Source: Novosphingobium sp. SG919
GTDB lineage: Bacteria; Pseudomonadota; Alphaproteobacteria; Sphingomonadales; Sphingomonadaceae
Direction of reading: 5' to 3'
Length of the DNA stretch: 64,000 bases
Assembly: GCF_012932495.1 (NCBI RefSeq)
Contig: NZ_JABCNG010000001.1
Location: 372,001 to 436,000 of the forward strand
This document shows positions 17,167 to 25,413 of the stretch, piece after piece (the stretch's first letter is position 1; every line of letters begins with the position of its first letter). The position numbers and the translations under genes are program-made. Below the pieces are notes generated by a model, which saw nothing but the letters and a program-made list of their open reading frames with translations, was not told the origin of the DNA and searched no databases.

Positions 17167-18279
17167 TCAGTTCGCTTCGGCCAGCGCTTTCAGAGCGCTG
17201 GTGCCGGCAACGACCACGGCTTCGCCTGCGCGCACGCCGTCCTTCAGGATGATCTGGCCATCGGCCGCGCCCAGCCGATGCACGGTGCGGCGCTGGTAGC
17301 CGCGGGGCGTGGCGACGAAGACCACGTCATCCGCGCCGACCGTGGTCAGTGCATCTTCCGGCACCGCCACCGCGCCACCCGCTGCCGGGCCCCACACCGT
17401 GAGCGCGCCCACGCGCCCGGCCACGATGCCGGGATCGGCCGGCAATTGTGCCTTGAGCGTGGCCGAACGGGTGGCAGGATCGATCGCCCCGCCCACTGCC
17501 GTAACGGTTCCCGCAACCGATCCCAGGCGCACGGTCTGGCCCACGCGAACCTGGCCGATCAGCCGCTCGGGCACTTGCGCGGTGGCTTCATAGCGGCCGG
17601 CCGCGTCGATCACGAAAGGTGCCGTGGTGCCATCCACCGGCATGCCGGCCTGGATATCGGCCTTGGTCACGCGGCCGGCGATCGGGGCCGTCAGCGTGTA
17701 CGTGCCGCTGCCGCCTCGCGCGCCGACCAGCGCCAGGATGCGGGCCTTTTCGCTGACGTCGGCACCGGCTTCGGCGGCCAGGGCCTGCGCTTCGTCGGCG
17801 CGGGCGCCCGCCACGATGCCTTCGCGGCTCAATTGCGCCAGTCGCGCCGCGCTCGATTGCGTCACGCCGGCACGGGCATGGGCTCGCGCCAGGTCTGCCG
17901 AAAGGGTCATGACCTCGCGGCTGGATACCACGGCCAGGGCCTGGCCGCGCTTTACCGCATCGCCTTCCACCACCAGGGTGCGCAACACGGTGCCGGGCAG
18001 AGTGGCGGCCACCGCCACGCGGGCATTGGCGGGTGGGGCGATCATCGCGGGCAGTTCGGCCAGGGGCACTTCGCCGGCCGGGCGGGCCAAGGCCGTGGCG
18101 ATGCCCAGCGCCGCGGCCTTGGCCGGATTGACCGCAAGCAGGCCATTGGCGGCAAGCGGCGCTGCCGGGGCGGGCGCGGCTTGCTCGGCCGGCGCGCGCG
18201 TGAACCACCAGCCGCCTGCGGCCACCAATGCCAATGCGGCCGCGCCGCCCAGAATCGCCCTGTGAATTGCCCTGTTCAT
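17167..18279 (-). CDS. RND periplasmic adaptor (membrane fusion protein, CzcB-like)
   Basis: 370 aa. ATG 18279 is taken as start; a GTG codon sits immediately before it in frame. One N-terminal anchor helix (about 8-27, AALALVAAGGWWF) is followed by a barrel-sandwich half with VLRTLVVEGDAVKRGQALAV. A helical hairpin (LARAHARAGVTQSSAARLAQ) comes next, then the second lipoyl half (APIAGRVTKADIQAGMPVDG) and beta-barrel/proximal domains. It bridges the RND pump and the outer-membrane channel. It sits 13 bases upstream of the pump gene and 68 bases downstream of the histidine kinase. No His-rich N-terminal metal-binding segment is visible, unlike some CzcB proteins. Confidence 0.9.
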   Translation of the reverse strand: MNRAIHRAILGGAAALALVAAGGWWFTRAPAEQAAPAPAAPLAANGLLAVNPAKAAALGIATALARPAGEVPLAELPAMIAPPANARVAVAATLPGTVLRTLVVEGDAVKRGQALAVVSSREVMTLSADLARAHARAGVTQSSAARLAQLSREGIVAGARADEAQALAAEAGADVSEKARILALVGARGGSGTYTLTAPIAGRVTKADIQAGMPVDGTTAPFVIDAAGRYEATAQVPERLIGQVRVGQTVRLGSVAGTVTAVGGAIDPATRSATLKAQLPADPGIVAGRVGALTVWGPAAGGAVAVPEDALTTVGADDVVFVATPRGYQRRTVHRLGAADGQIILKDGVRAGEAVVVAGTSALKALAEAN

Positions 18280-18347
18280 CACGCCCGGTTATCGCGCCGG
18301 CCTGACGAAAACCTGACGGCACGCGAATACGACAAATCGCGACAATT

Positions 18348-19406
18348 TTATGAAGCGTGGCCTCCGCGTGATTGCGGGGTGGGAAAGCGCAGGGTCAGCG
18401 TTCGTCGGCCCGCGTCGCTGGACAGCGTGCCACCGTGGGCGGCCATGATCCGCTCGACGATATTGAGACCCAGCCCGGCGCCCTGGCGGCTGGCGTGATC
18501 GGCGCGGGCGTGGCGGCGGGTGAGGCTGGCCAGCGCCTCGGGCGCCAAGCCCGGGCCTTCGTCGGTCACGTGCAGGCAGGCACCGGGACCGGCGGCCACC
18601 CGCACCAGCCCGCCAGGCGGCGTGACGCGCACGGCGTTTTCCACCAGGTTGCGCAAGGCGGCGGCCACCGCCTCGCGATGGCCCCAGACCGTTGCAGGGG
18701 AGTGCCCGGCCGGTTCGTCCAGCGCGATTTCGCGCCCTTGGGCAATCACCTGGGGCGCCAGCGTGGCCACCACGTCTTCCGCCACCGCAGTAAGCGAAAA
18801 GCCCTGGGCGCGTTGCGGCGTGGCGGTTTCGGCCTCGATCTGCGCCATCAGCAGAAGCTGGTCGACCAGGCGGTGCATCGCGGTGATCTCGCGCCGCAGA
18901 TGCGCGCGGTCGAGCGCGTCGGGGCTGTCAAGTTGCATCGCCATGATCGCCAGCGGCGTGCGCAATTCGTGCGCCACGTCGGCGGCAAAGGCTTCGTGGC
19001 TGGCAGCGACGCTGTCGAGCCGAGCCAGCAGGTCGTTGATCGATCCCACGAACGGCGCGACTTCCACCGGCAGTTCCTCGTGCGGCAGGCGCAGGCCGCG
19101 CTGGGCCGGGGTGGTGGCGATGGTGCGGGCCGATCGCGCCAGGGGGCGCAACGCGCGGTCGATCACCCAGGTCGTGGCGATCAGCGTGGGCACGATCAGC
19201 ACCAGGATCGGCAGGATCACGTGATCGCGCACTTCGCGCCAGGCCGCGCTGTGGTCGGGCCCGGTCAGGTCGCCGGGCGTGATGTCGTATTCCCAGAACA
19301 GGGTGAAGACCAACGTCGCCACGGCAAAGGCGCAGATGATGCCCAAACCCACCGAAAGGCGCAGGCGGATCGAGCCCCTGCCGATGCCGGTTCTTTCAGC
19401 CGGCAT
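18348..19406 (-). CDS. sensor histidine kinase of the metal-efflux operon
   Basis: 352 aa from ATG 19406, which overlaps the response-regulator stop (TGATG). Two membrane helices (about 17-37 and 63-83) frame a very short periplasmic loop of about 25 residues (EYDITPGDLTGPDHSAAWRE). A linker and dimerization domain follow with phospho-acceptor His146 in ADVAHELRTPLAIM. The ATPase domain has the N-box LRNLVENAVRVTPPGG, DEGPGLAPE and GAGLGLNIVERI. It should phosphorylate the paired regulator in response to an envelope signal, most likely metal given the operon. The tiny sensor loop argues for sensing at or within the membrane. Confidence 0.9.
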   Translation of the reverse strand: MPAERTGIGRGSIRLRLSVGLGIICAFAVATLVFTLFWEYDITPGDLTGPDHSAAWREVRDHVILPILVLIVPTLIATTWVIDRALRPLARSARTIATTPAQRGLRLPHEELPVEVAPFVGSINDLLARLDSVAASHEAFAADVAHELRTPLAIMAMQLDSPDALDRAHLRREITAMHRLVDQLLLMAQIEAETATPQRAQGFSLTAVAEDVVATLAPQVIAQGREIALDEPAGHSPATVWGHREAVAAALRNLVENAVRVTPPGGLVRVAAGPGACLHVTDEGPGLAPEALASLTRRHARADHASRQGAGLGLNIVERIMAAHGGTLSSDAGRRTLTLRFPTPQSRGGHAS

Positions 19407-20080
19407 CACCGGCGGTCTTCCAGCAGGTAGCCCAGGCCGCGAATGGTGTGGAGCATGGCGCCCAGCCCCTTTTCCTCCAGCCGGCGGCGCAGGCGCGATG
19501 CGGCGGCATCGACGGCGTTGGGGGAAACCGCCTCGTCGAAATTGTAGAGCGCGTTCTCGATCTGGCTGCGCCGCACCACGCTGCCCGCACCGCGCATCAG
19601 CAGTTCGAGCAGGTCGGCCTCGCGCCGGGCCAGGTCCAGCCGCGTGCCGGCGATGCTGGCCTGGCGGGTGGCGGTGTCGAAGACCAGCGGCCCCACTTCG
19701 ATCACGGCGCTGGCGCGGGGGCCGGGCCGGCGCAGCAGGGCGCGCAGGCGGGCCGCGATCTCGGCGGTTTCGGCTGGCTTGACCAGGTAATCGTCGGCCC
19801 CTGCATCCAGCCCGGCCACGCGGTCGTCCAGCCCGCCGCGCGCGGTCAGCACCAGCACCGGCAGCGCCAGGCCGCCGGCGCGGCGCCGTTGCAGCCAAGC
19901 ACGGCCATCGCCATCGGGCAGGCCCAGGTCGAGCAGCAGCGCATCGAACTGCGCGAGAGCAAGCGCGGCATCGGCGGCATCGAGGCTGGCCGCGCCATCG
20001 CAGACGATCCCGCTGCGCGCGAGCGCATCGGCCACGAGATCGGCCAGCCGCACATTGTCTTCCACGATCAGCACCCGCAT
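19406..20080 (-). CDS. OmpR/PhoB-type response regulator of the metal-efflux operon
   Basis: 224 aa from ATG 20080 (MRVLIVEDNVRLADL); longer in-frame starts would add an unstructured tail. The receiver domain has acidic pair Glu7-Asp8, phospho-acceptor Asp51 (LLLDLGLPDGDGR), Thr79 and Lys101 (YLVKPAET). A C-terminal winged helix has RREADLLELLMRGAG and VDAAASRLRRRLEEKG. This CopR/CusR/QseB-like architecture normally activates the operon in which it lies. It is the first gene of the operon, so autoregulation is likely, with an operator expected in 20081-20278. Confidence 0.92.
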   Translation of the reverse strand: MRVLIVEDNVRLADLVADALARSGIVCDGAASLDAADAALALAQFDALLLDLGLPDGDGRAWLQRRRAGGLALPVLVLTARGGLDDRVAGLDAGADDYLVKPAETAEIAARLRALLRRPGPRASAVIEVGPLVFDTATRQASIAGTRLDLARREADLLELLMRGAGSVVRRSQIENALYNFDEAVSPNAVDAAASRLRRRLEEKGLGAMLHTIRGLGYLLEDRR

Positions 20081-20225
20081 GGCGCCCACGTGTAGCGTCT
20101 GATCTCGCGAAATGCACCAGCGGGGGAGGGGAGTGCCACGCAATTGCAACATTTCCCTGCTGGAGCAGAATTGGCCTGGCAGGCTTGTGCCGCCGACAAA
20201 TCGCACGGGGGGTTATGACCAATTC

Positions 20226-20254
20226 TTGACGATACACCCGTGCAGCCTCTAGCG
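20226..20254 (+). promoter_or_regulatory. weak candidate promoter for the Nudix-DUF47/PiT operon
   Basis: TTGACG at 20226-20231 is a good -35 match about 50 bases before the GTG start. Seventeen bases on, the -10 position reads CTAGCG, a poor match. If used, the leader would be under 20 bases with almost no ribosome-binding site. The 20081-20278 region is shared with the divergent response-regulator gene. Confidence 0.25.
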
Positions 20255-20278
20255 CCCGCATAGCTTTGTCCTGCCGGA

Positions 20279-21412
20279 GTGCGTCCCGTTCGCCAGATTG
20301 CCGCCTTGCCCTATCGCACCATCGGTGATGGCCTTTCCGCCCCCATCGAAGTCCTGCTCGTCACCTCGCGCGGGACAGGGCGCTGGATCATTCCCAAGGG
20401 CAACTTCGGCAAGAACGAAGCCGCCCATGCCGCCGCCGCGCGCGAGGCAGAGGAAGAGGCCGGCGTGATCGGGGCCGTCTGCCCGGCAGCGCTGGGCCGT
20501 TTCGAATATCGCAAGACCCTGCGTTCGGGCGCGGCGGTCATGGTCCAGGTCCAGGTTTTTCCCTTGGCCGTGACCGATGAACTGCCGCGCTGGGCTGAAG
20601 GGGAACAACGCAAGCGCCAATGGTTTTCGCTTGCTGCCGCCGCCGATGCGGTGGACGAGCCAGACCTGCAGGCATTGATTCGCAGCTTCCGGGCCACGGA
20701 ATTCCGGGCCCTTGCCACAACCGCACCGCTGGTCCGCAGCCTGGGCCACGTGAAAGAAAGACTGGGCATGTTTCACTGGTTCCAGAACCTGTTGCCGCGC
20801 CAGGGCAACTTCTTCGAACTGTTCGAGGCGCACGGCCAAACCCTGATCGCGGGCAGCAATGCGCTGGCGCGGCTGCTCCAGGGCGGGGCCGGCATGGCCG
20901 ACCATGTGCGCGAGATCGCCGAGCGCGAGCACGACGCCGACGCGATCACCCGCGAAGTGCTGGTGACGGTGCGTCGCACGTTCCTGACGCCCTTCGATCG
21001 CGGCGCGATCACTTCGCTGATCAGCGCGATGGACGATTCGATCGACCAGATGCACCAGACCTCCAACGCGATCGCGTTGTATGAAGTCTCGGCATTCGAG
21101 CAGGAAATGAGCGACATGGCCGCGATCATCGTGGAATGCGCACGCGTGATTGCCGAAGCGCTGCCGCTGCTGCGCTCGATCCACGCCAACGCCGCGCGCC
21201 TGCATGAACTGACCGAGCGCCTGGTCCGCCTGGAAGGCAAGGCTGACGAGATTCACGATGCAGGCTTGTCCAAGGCATTCAAGGCCCATGGGCAGACCGC
21301 GCCGATGCAGTTCTTCGTGGCGCGCGAGATCTACAGCCACCTCGAGCGCGTGGTGGACCGGTTCGAGGATGTCGCCAACGAGATCGACGGCCTGGTCATC
21401 GACCACGCCTGA
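20279..21412 (+). CDS. Nudix hydrolase fused to DUF47/PhoU-like PiT accessory domain
   Basis: 377 aa, GTG start with little ribosome-binding site. Residues 1-150 are a Nudix domain with a perfect Nudix box, G41-x5-E47-x7-REAEEEAGV (55-63), preceded by RWIIPKGNFGKNE. The PKG form resembles diphosphoinositol-polyphosphate and diadenosine-polyphosphate hydrolases. Residues 164-377 are a DUF47 domain (MFHWFQNLLPRQGNFFELFE, then long PhoU-like helices). DUF47 proteins usually stand alone (about 210 aa) and are encoded beside PiT transporters as accessory or regulatory subunits. The PiT gene follows after 27 bases. Met164 has a purine-rich stretch upstream, so a separate DUF47 product by internal initiation is possible. 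The fused form suggests that phosphate uptake is coupled to a nucleotide- or inositol-pyrophosphate signal; this is inference. Confidence 0.88.
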   Translation: MRPVRQIAALPYRTIGDGLSAPIEVLLVTSRGTGRWIIPKGNFGKNEAAHAAAAREAEEEAGVIGAVCPAALGRFEYRKTLRSGAAVMVQVQVFPLAVTDELPRWAEGEQRKRQWFSLAAAADAVDEPDLQALIRSFRATEFRALATTAPLVRSLGHVKERLGMFHWFQNLLPRQGNFFELFEAHGQTLIAGSNALARLLQGGAGMADHVREIAEREHDADAITREVLVTVRRTFLTPFDRGAITSLISAMDDSIDQMHQTSNAIALYEVSAFEQEMSDMAAIIVECARVIAEALPLLRSIHANAARLHELTERLVRLEGKADEIHDAGLSKAFKAHGQTAPMQFFVAREIYSHLERVVDRFEDVANEIDGLVIDHA

Positions 21413-21439
21413 TGTTCTGGGCCTGAGGAACTACGTTTC

Positions 21440-22444
21440 ATGAACCATGTGGCCGTGGCCCTGCCCCTGATCATCGCTCTGGTGATCATGGCCTTGGCGT
21501 TCGATTTCATCAACGGGCTCCACGACGCGGCAAATTCGATTGCCACGGTGGTGTCTACCCGGCTGCTCACCCCGGTTCAGGCCGTGCTGTTTGCCGCGTT
21601 CTTCAACTTTGCCGCCTATTTCACCTTCGGCCTGAAAGTGGCCGAAACGGTGGGCAAGGGCATCATCGACAAGGACGTGATCACCCCGCAGGTGATCTTT
21701 GGCGCGCTGGTCGGCGCGATGACCTGGAACGTGATCACCTGGTGGCGCGGCATCCCCTCGTCTTCCAGCCACGCGTTGATCGGCGGCCTGCTGGGCGCCG
21801 GCACGCTGCACGCCGGCACCAATGCGATCGTTTGGAAGGGCGTCACCTCCACCACCTCGGCCATCGTGCTTTCCCCGGTGATCGGCCTGGTCGTCTCGAT
21901 GCTGCTGATGCTGCTTTCGTCCTGGGCCTTTGCCAAGACATCGGCACGCACCGCCGAAGGGGCGTTCAAGAAGCTGCACCTGCTTTCCGCCGCCGCCTAT
22001 TCGATCGGCCATGGCGCGAATGACGCGCAAAAGACCATGGGGATCATCGCCGTGCTGCTCTATTCGCAAGGGCTGCTGGGCGGCACGTTCCATGTGCCGG
22101 GCTGGGTGGTGCTGTCCTGCTATGTCGCCATGGGCCTGGGCACGCTGTCGGGCGGGTGGAAGATCATCGAAACGATGGGCAGCCGCATCACCAAGCTCTC
22201 GCACCACCAGGGCTTCTGCGCCTCGGCCGGCGGCTCGATCATGCTTTTCGCCGCCAGCGCCTTTGGCATTCCCGTTTCCACCACGCACACCATCACCGGC
22301 TGCGTCGTGGGCGTCGGCGCCGCCCGCCGCGCCTCGGCCGTGCGCTGGAGCGTCGCCCAGCGCGTCGTGATCGCATGGCTGGTGACGATCCCCGCCTCGG
22401 CCTTCGTGGGCGCGGTGTTCTATGAGGTGGCGAAGGTTTTTTGA
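21440..22444 (+). CDS. pitA: PiT-family inorganic phosphate transporter
   Basis: 334 aa, integral membrane. It carries both PiT signature repeats: GLHDAANSIATVVSTR near the N-terminus and GHGANDAQKTMGII in the middle. GIPSSSSHALIGGLLGAG and GIPVSTTHTITG are the duplicated substrate-path motifs. Length fits the short bacterial PiT subgroup, which moves neutral metal-phosphate with protons. ATG 21440 has GAGGAA about 11 bases upstream. It is in an operon with the Nudix-DUF47 fusion, its probable regulator. Confidence 0.93.
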   Translation: MNHVAVALPLIIALVIMALAFDFINGLHDAANSIATVVSTRLLTPVQAVLFAAFFNFAAYFTFGLKVAETVGKGIIDKDVITPQVIFGALVGAMTWNVITWWRGIPSSSSHALIGGLLGAGTLHAGTNAIVWKGVTSTTSAIVLSPVIGLVVSMLLMLLSSWAFAKTSARTAEGAFKKLHLLSAAAYSIGHGANDAQKTMGIIAVLLYSQGLLGGTFHVPGWVVLSCYVAMGLGTLSGGWKIIETMGSRITKLSHHQGFCASAGGSIMLFAASAFGIPVSTTHTITGCVVGVGAARRASAVRWSVAQRVVIAWLVTIPASAFVGAVFYEVAKVF

Positions 22445-22487
22445 GGGGGCGCCGGGAGCCGTAGCCCGCCTCGCGCGTTGCGCGGCC

Positions 22488-22781
22488 ATGAACTACTTCG
22501 AGCATCCGTTGGCGGCCCTCGCCATCCAGCTCCTCGTTCGCCGATTGGGCGGGAGCTGGTGGCTGGGGGCGGCCATCGGCTCCGCCTATTTCCTCGGCCG
22601 CGAAATTGCCCAGGCGGAATATCGCTGGATCGAACTGTTCGGCCATGGCCTGCGCGCCAATATGCCATGGTGGGGGCCTTTGGACTTGCGCGTGTGGCCC
22701 AAGCTGGACCAGTGGGTCGACTGGATCGGTCCGCTTGTGGTGACCTGCGGGTTGGCATCCTTGGTGCAGCGCAGGGGCTGA
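22488..22781 (+). CDS. small membrane protein of unknown function
   Basis: 97 aa from ATG 22488 (MNYFEHPLAALAIQLLV). An upstream in-frame start would run back into the phosphate-transporter gene. Two likely membrane segments (about 8-36 and 77-93) flank a charged/aromatic middle, REIAQAEYRWIELFGHGLRA, followed by a Trp/Pro-rich stretch. I do not recognise the family with confidence; similar small GRE-motif membrane proteins occur in phage and accessory regions. It ends one base before the next gene's GTG start, so it is co-transcribed with the polysaccharide genes downstream. Confidence 0.6.
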   Translation: MNYFEHPLAALAIQLLVRRLGGSWWLGAAIGSAYFLGREIAQAEYRWIELFGHGLRANMPWWGPLDLRVWPKLDQWVDWIGPLVVTCGLASLVQRRG

Positions 22782-22782
22782 C

Positions 22783-23553
22783 GTGTCGATGCCGAACTTG
22801 TCTTTGCCGCAGGTGACGCTGTGTGCGGTAACCTCGGTCAATCTGCAATCCACCATTTGGGCGCTACAAACCTGCCTCGATCAGATAGATTTCGGCCAGT
22901 GCCTGCTGCTGACCGACAAGGTTATCGAGGTGGACGATGCGCGCATTACTCGCGTGCCGATCGCGCCGCTGCGCTCCTCGCGCGCGTATTCGGATTTCAT
23001 GCTGAATGCCCTGGTCGATCACGTCACGACCAGCCATTGCCTGGTGGTCCAATGGGATGGCCATGTGCTGGACGCGCAGCGCTGGCAGGACACGTTCCTG
23101 TCCTACGATTATGTCGGGGCGAGCTGGCCACAGTTTGGCGATGGATACGATGTTGGCAATGGCGGTTTTTCCCTACGCAGCCGGCGTTTGATGGAAGCGT
23201 GCCGCGCGGCCGGATTCACGCCGCTTCATCCCGAGGATCTGGCGATCGGCCGCGAGAATCGCGCGCGGCTTGAACAGCAGGGCATGCGCTTTGCTCCCCG
23301 TGCGCTGGCAGACCAGTTTTCGGCAGAGCGTGCCAGCCGGCCGGAAACCGCGTTCGGTTATCACGGCGTGTTCAACATGCCCCGGGCCTTGGGCGTCGAT
23401 CGCTTCTGGAAAATCTACCGGGGGTTGGACGAGACCACCACCATCGGCCCAGACTTCTGGACCTTGTTGCGCACGGTCGGCAAAGGAAAGGGCGGTTGGA
23501 CGAGGGCCATGACGATGATTGTCGACCGTTGCAGAGCCCGGCGGAGAAGCTGA
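22783..23553 (+). CDS. DUF5672-type glycosyltransferase-like protein
   Basis: 256 aa. GTG 22783 has CAGGGG 5 bases before it; ATG 22789 is an alternative. The protein resembles DUF5672 proteins: QVTLCAVTSVNLQSTIWAL at the N-terminus, LVVQWDGHVLDAQRWQDTFL, SYDYVGASWPQ, and VGNGGFSLRSRRLMEAC with HPEDLAIGRENR. The WDG and NGGFSLR elements suit a nucleotide-sugar-dependent transferase fold. The function is not established. It overlaps the following glycosyltransferase start by one base, so it probably acts on the same polysaccharide. Confidence 0.7.
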   Translation: MSMPNLSLPQVTLCAVTSVNLQSTIWALQTCLDQIDFGQCLLLTDKVIEVDDARITRVPIAPLRSSRAYSDFMLNALVDHVTTSHCLVVQWDGHVLDAQRWQDTFLSYDYVGASWPQFGDGYDVGNGGFSLRSRRLMEACRAAGFTPLHPEDLAIGRENRARLEQQGMRFAPRALADQFSAERASRPETAFGYHGVFNMPRALGVDRFWKIYRGLDETTTIGPDFWTLLRTVGKGKGGWTRAMTMIVDRCRARRRS

Positions 23554-25223
23554 TGGCGGATTTGATCGATGCTCCCTTTGATCGATCGATCCCCCCGGAT
23601 CGAGCCGGCTTTTCACGTCTTGCCAGTCTGTGGCTGACCGGCCAGGTGCATTTCGATGCGCTTCGCGCCGCGCCACGACGTTATATGGTGGCGCTCAAAT
23701 GGCGCGTACTGGGCAAGAAGGTGCGCGCGCGTGGGCAGATGGCGCCGCTGCTGGCGATGTCGCCACGGGCCTATCGCCTGTGGGCGATGCATGCGGACCG
23801 CGCCGCGCGACAGGCTAGCTTGCCCGATCCCGCCCGCCCGATCATTGCTCTGATCGATGCAGGCACCAATAATGACCCGGGGGATGCGGCGTTGCTGGCC
23901 CGCACCCAGGCCAGCCTACGCGCCGAAGGCTTGCCGTTTTTCCAGGTTGGCGGTGCGCATTCGTCCAGCCTGTCGGACGTGGCGGCGGCCATCGATTGGC
24001 AGGCCGATCCTTGGATCATGCCGGCCCTGGTAGGCGACACCGTCGCAGTGGGAACGGCTGCGGCATATCGGGCGGCCATGGCGGAAACCAAGGCCCGGGT
24101 GATCTATGCCGATGACGATGTTTTCCTCAAAGGCCGCTTCCGCGACAGTCCGCATTTCAAGCCGGACTGGAACAGTGCCCTGTTCGAGCATTTCGACTAC
24201 CTGACCGGCGCGTGCATCGTTCGCGCGGGACGGGATGCGCTGTCCGCCGTGGCGGACAGGGCCGATTGGGCGCAACGGCTGGTATCGGGCCAGGCCGCAG
24301 GCTCCCCGGTGGCACCTCTGCATCTGCGGGCCGTGTTGCACCACCGCCGCGTCAGGCCAAGCCCGGCCGTGCCGGCACGGCCGCTGGCCCTGCATCCCGA
24401 ATTGCCTTCGCTGTCGGTCATCGTTCCCACCCGCAATCGGCGCGATCTGCTCAGCACCTGCCTGGATGGGCTGGAAAAGACGCACTATCCCGACTTGGAA
24501 ATCATCGTTGTCGATAACGACAGCGACGATCAGGAAACGCTCGCCTATCTGGCAAGTCTGGAGGCACCGCGATATCGCGTGATCCGGCACTCCGGCCCGT
24601 TCAACTATTCGGCAATCAACAACCGTGCGGTGGACGCGGCGCGCGGCACGCTGATCTGCCTGCTCAACAACGACATCGAGATCATCGAGCCCGACTGGCT
24701 GCGCATCATGGCGACATCGGCTCTCCGTCCCGACGTCGGCGCGGTCGGCGCGCGACTGCTCTATCCCGATGGGCGCATTCAGCATGCCGGCGTCGTGATC
24801 GGCGTGGGCAATGCCGCTGGCCATGCCCATCGCTTCCTCCGGCCCGAGCAGGCCGGTTATTTCCAGCGGCACAATCTGCCGCAGTTCACCGCCGCCGTCA
24901 CGGCGGCCTGCCTGGTTGTGGCACGAGACCGCTTCCTGGCCGTGGGCGGCCTTGACGAACAGAACTTTGCGGTCGCGTTCAACGATGTCGATCTGTGCCT
25001 GCGCCTCAATGCGCAGGGCTGGCAGTCCTTCTATGAGCCACGCGCGACGCTCTTTCATCACGAATCCGTGTCGCGTGGTCTGGATCGGGATCCTATCGGC
25101 GCGGCCCGCTTTGCCGGGGAACTCTCGGCGCTGCAACGCCTGTGGCAGACCAACGTGATCGTCGATCCGTTTCATCATCCGCAGTTGAGCCGGGCCAGCG
25201 AACAGTTTTCGATCGGGCTGTAG
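23553..25223 (+). CDS. family-2 glycosyltransferase with a shortened N-terminal GT2-like half
   Basis: 556 aa from ATG 23553, in TGATG overlap with the previous stop and preceded by GGAG. Residues about 90-240 look like the back half of a GT-A domain (RVIYADDDVF, FKPDWNSALFEHFDYLTGA) without a complete front half. Residues about 290-500 are a full GT2 domain: LSVIVPTRNRRDLLSTCLDG, IIVVDNDSDDQ, ICLLNNDIEIIEPDWL, and AFNDVDLCLRLNAQGW with HHESVSRG. This layout resembles rhamnan- and O-antigen-type transferases. It should transfer sugars, possibly rhamnose supplied by the rml genes 14 kb away, to a growing chain on the cytoplasmic side. The acceptor is unknown. Confidence 0.85.
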   Translation: MADLIDAPFDRSIPPDRAGFSRLASLWLTGQVHFDALRAAPRRYMVALKWRVLGKKVRARGQMAPLLAMSPRAYRLWAMHADRAARQASLPDPARPIIALIDAGTNNDPGDAALLARTQASLRAEGLPFFQVGGAHSSSLSDVAAAIDWQADPWIMPALVGDTVAVGTAAAYRAAMAETKARVIYADDDVFLKGRFRDSPHFKPDWNSALFEHFDYLTGACIVRAGRDALSAVADRADWAQRLVSGQAAGSPVAPLHLRAVLHHRRVRPSPAVPARPLALHPELPSLSVIVPTRNRRDLLSTCLDGLEKTHYPDLEIIVVDNDSDDQETLAYLASLEAPRYRVIRHSGPFNYSAINNRAVDAARGTLICLLNNDIEIIEPDWLRIMATSALRPDVGAVGARLLYPDGRIQHAGVVIGVGNAAGHAHRFLRPEQAGYFQRHNLPQFTAAVTAACLVVARDRFLAVGGLDEQNFAVAFNDVDLCLRLNAQGWQSFYEPRATLFHHESVSRGLDRDPIGAARFAGELSALQRLWQTNVIVDPFHHPQLSRASEQFSIGL

Positions 25224-25224
25224 C

Positions 25225-25242
25225 GCAGGCCGGCCCGCCTGC
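25225..25242 (+). terminator. short hairpin directly after the GT2 stop codon
   Basis: GCAGGC and GCCTGC pair around CGGCCC, two bases after the stop. There is no U-run, so termination efficiency is doubtful. The following gap to 25413 is AT-richer, with TGATAAAAAATTGG near 25295. It may contain a promoter for the next gene. Confidence 0.3.
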
Positions 25243-25413
25243 CCGGTGCTGCCGGAACGTCCTGCAAACTCCGGAGGTGGTCTTTTTCCACCAAGTAACT
25301 GATAAAAAATTGGCAGACGAGAAGAGGCCAGTAACTTTATGACAGGCTAGGCGTTGTGCAATCCAGGCGTGCTGCCTAGAACAGCCAGCCAAGCTCACAG
25401 GAGCCGTTGATCC

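Noticed and set aside
18348..20261. A single 637-codon frame covering kinase and regulator
   Set aside because: Only the last 352 codons encode the kinase. The front part is out of frame with the response regulator, whose own gene is clear.
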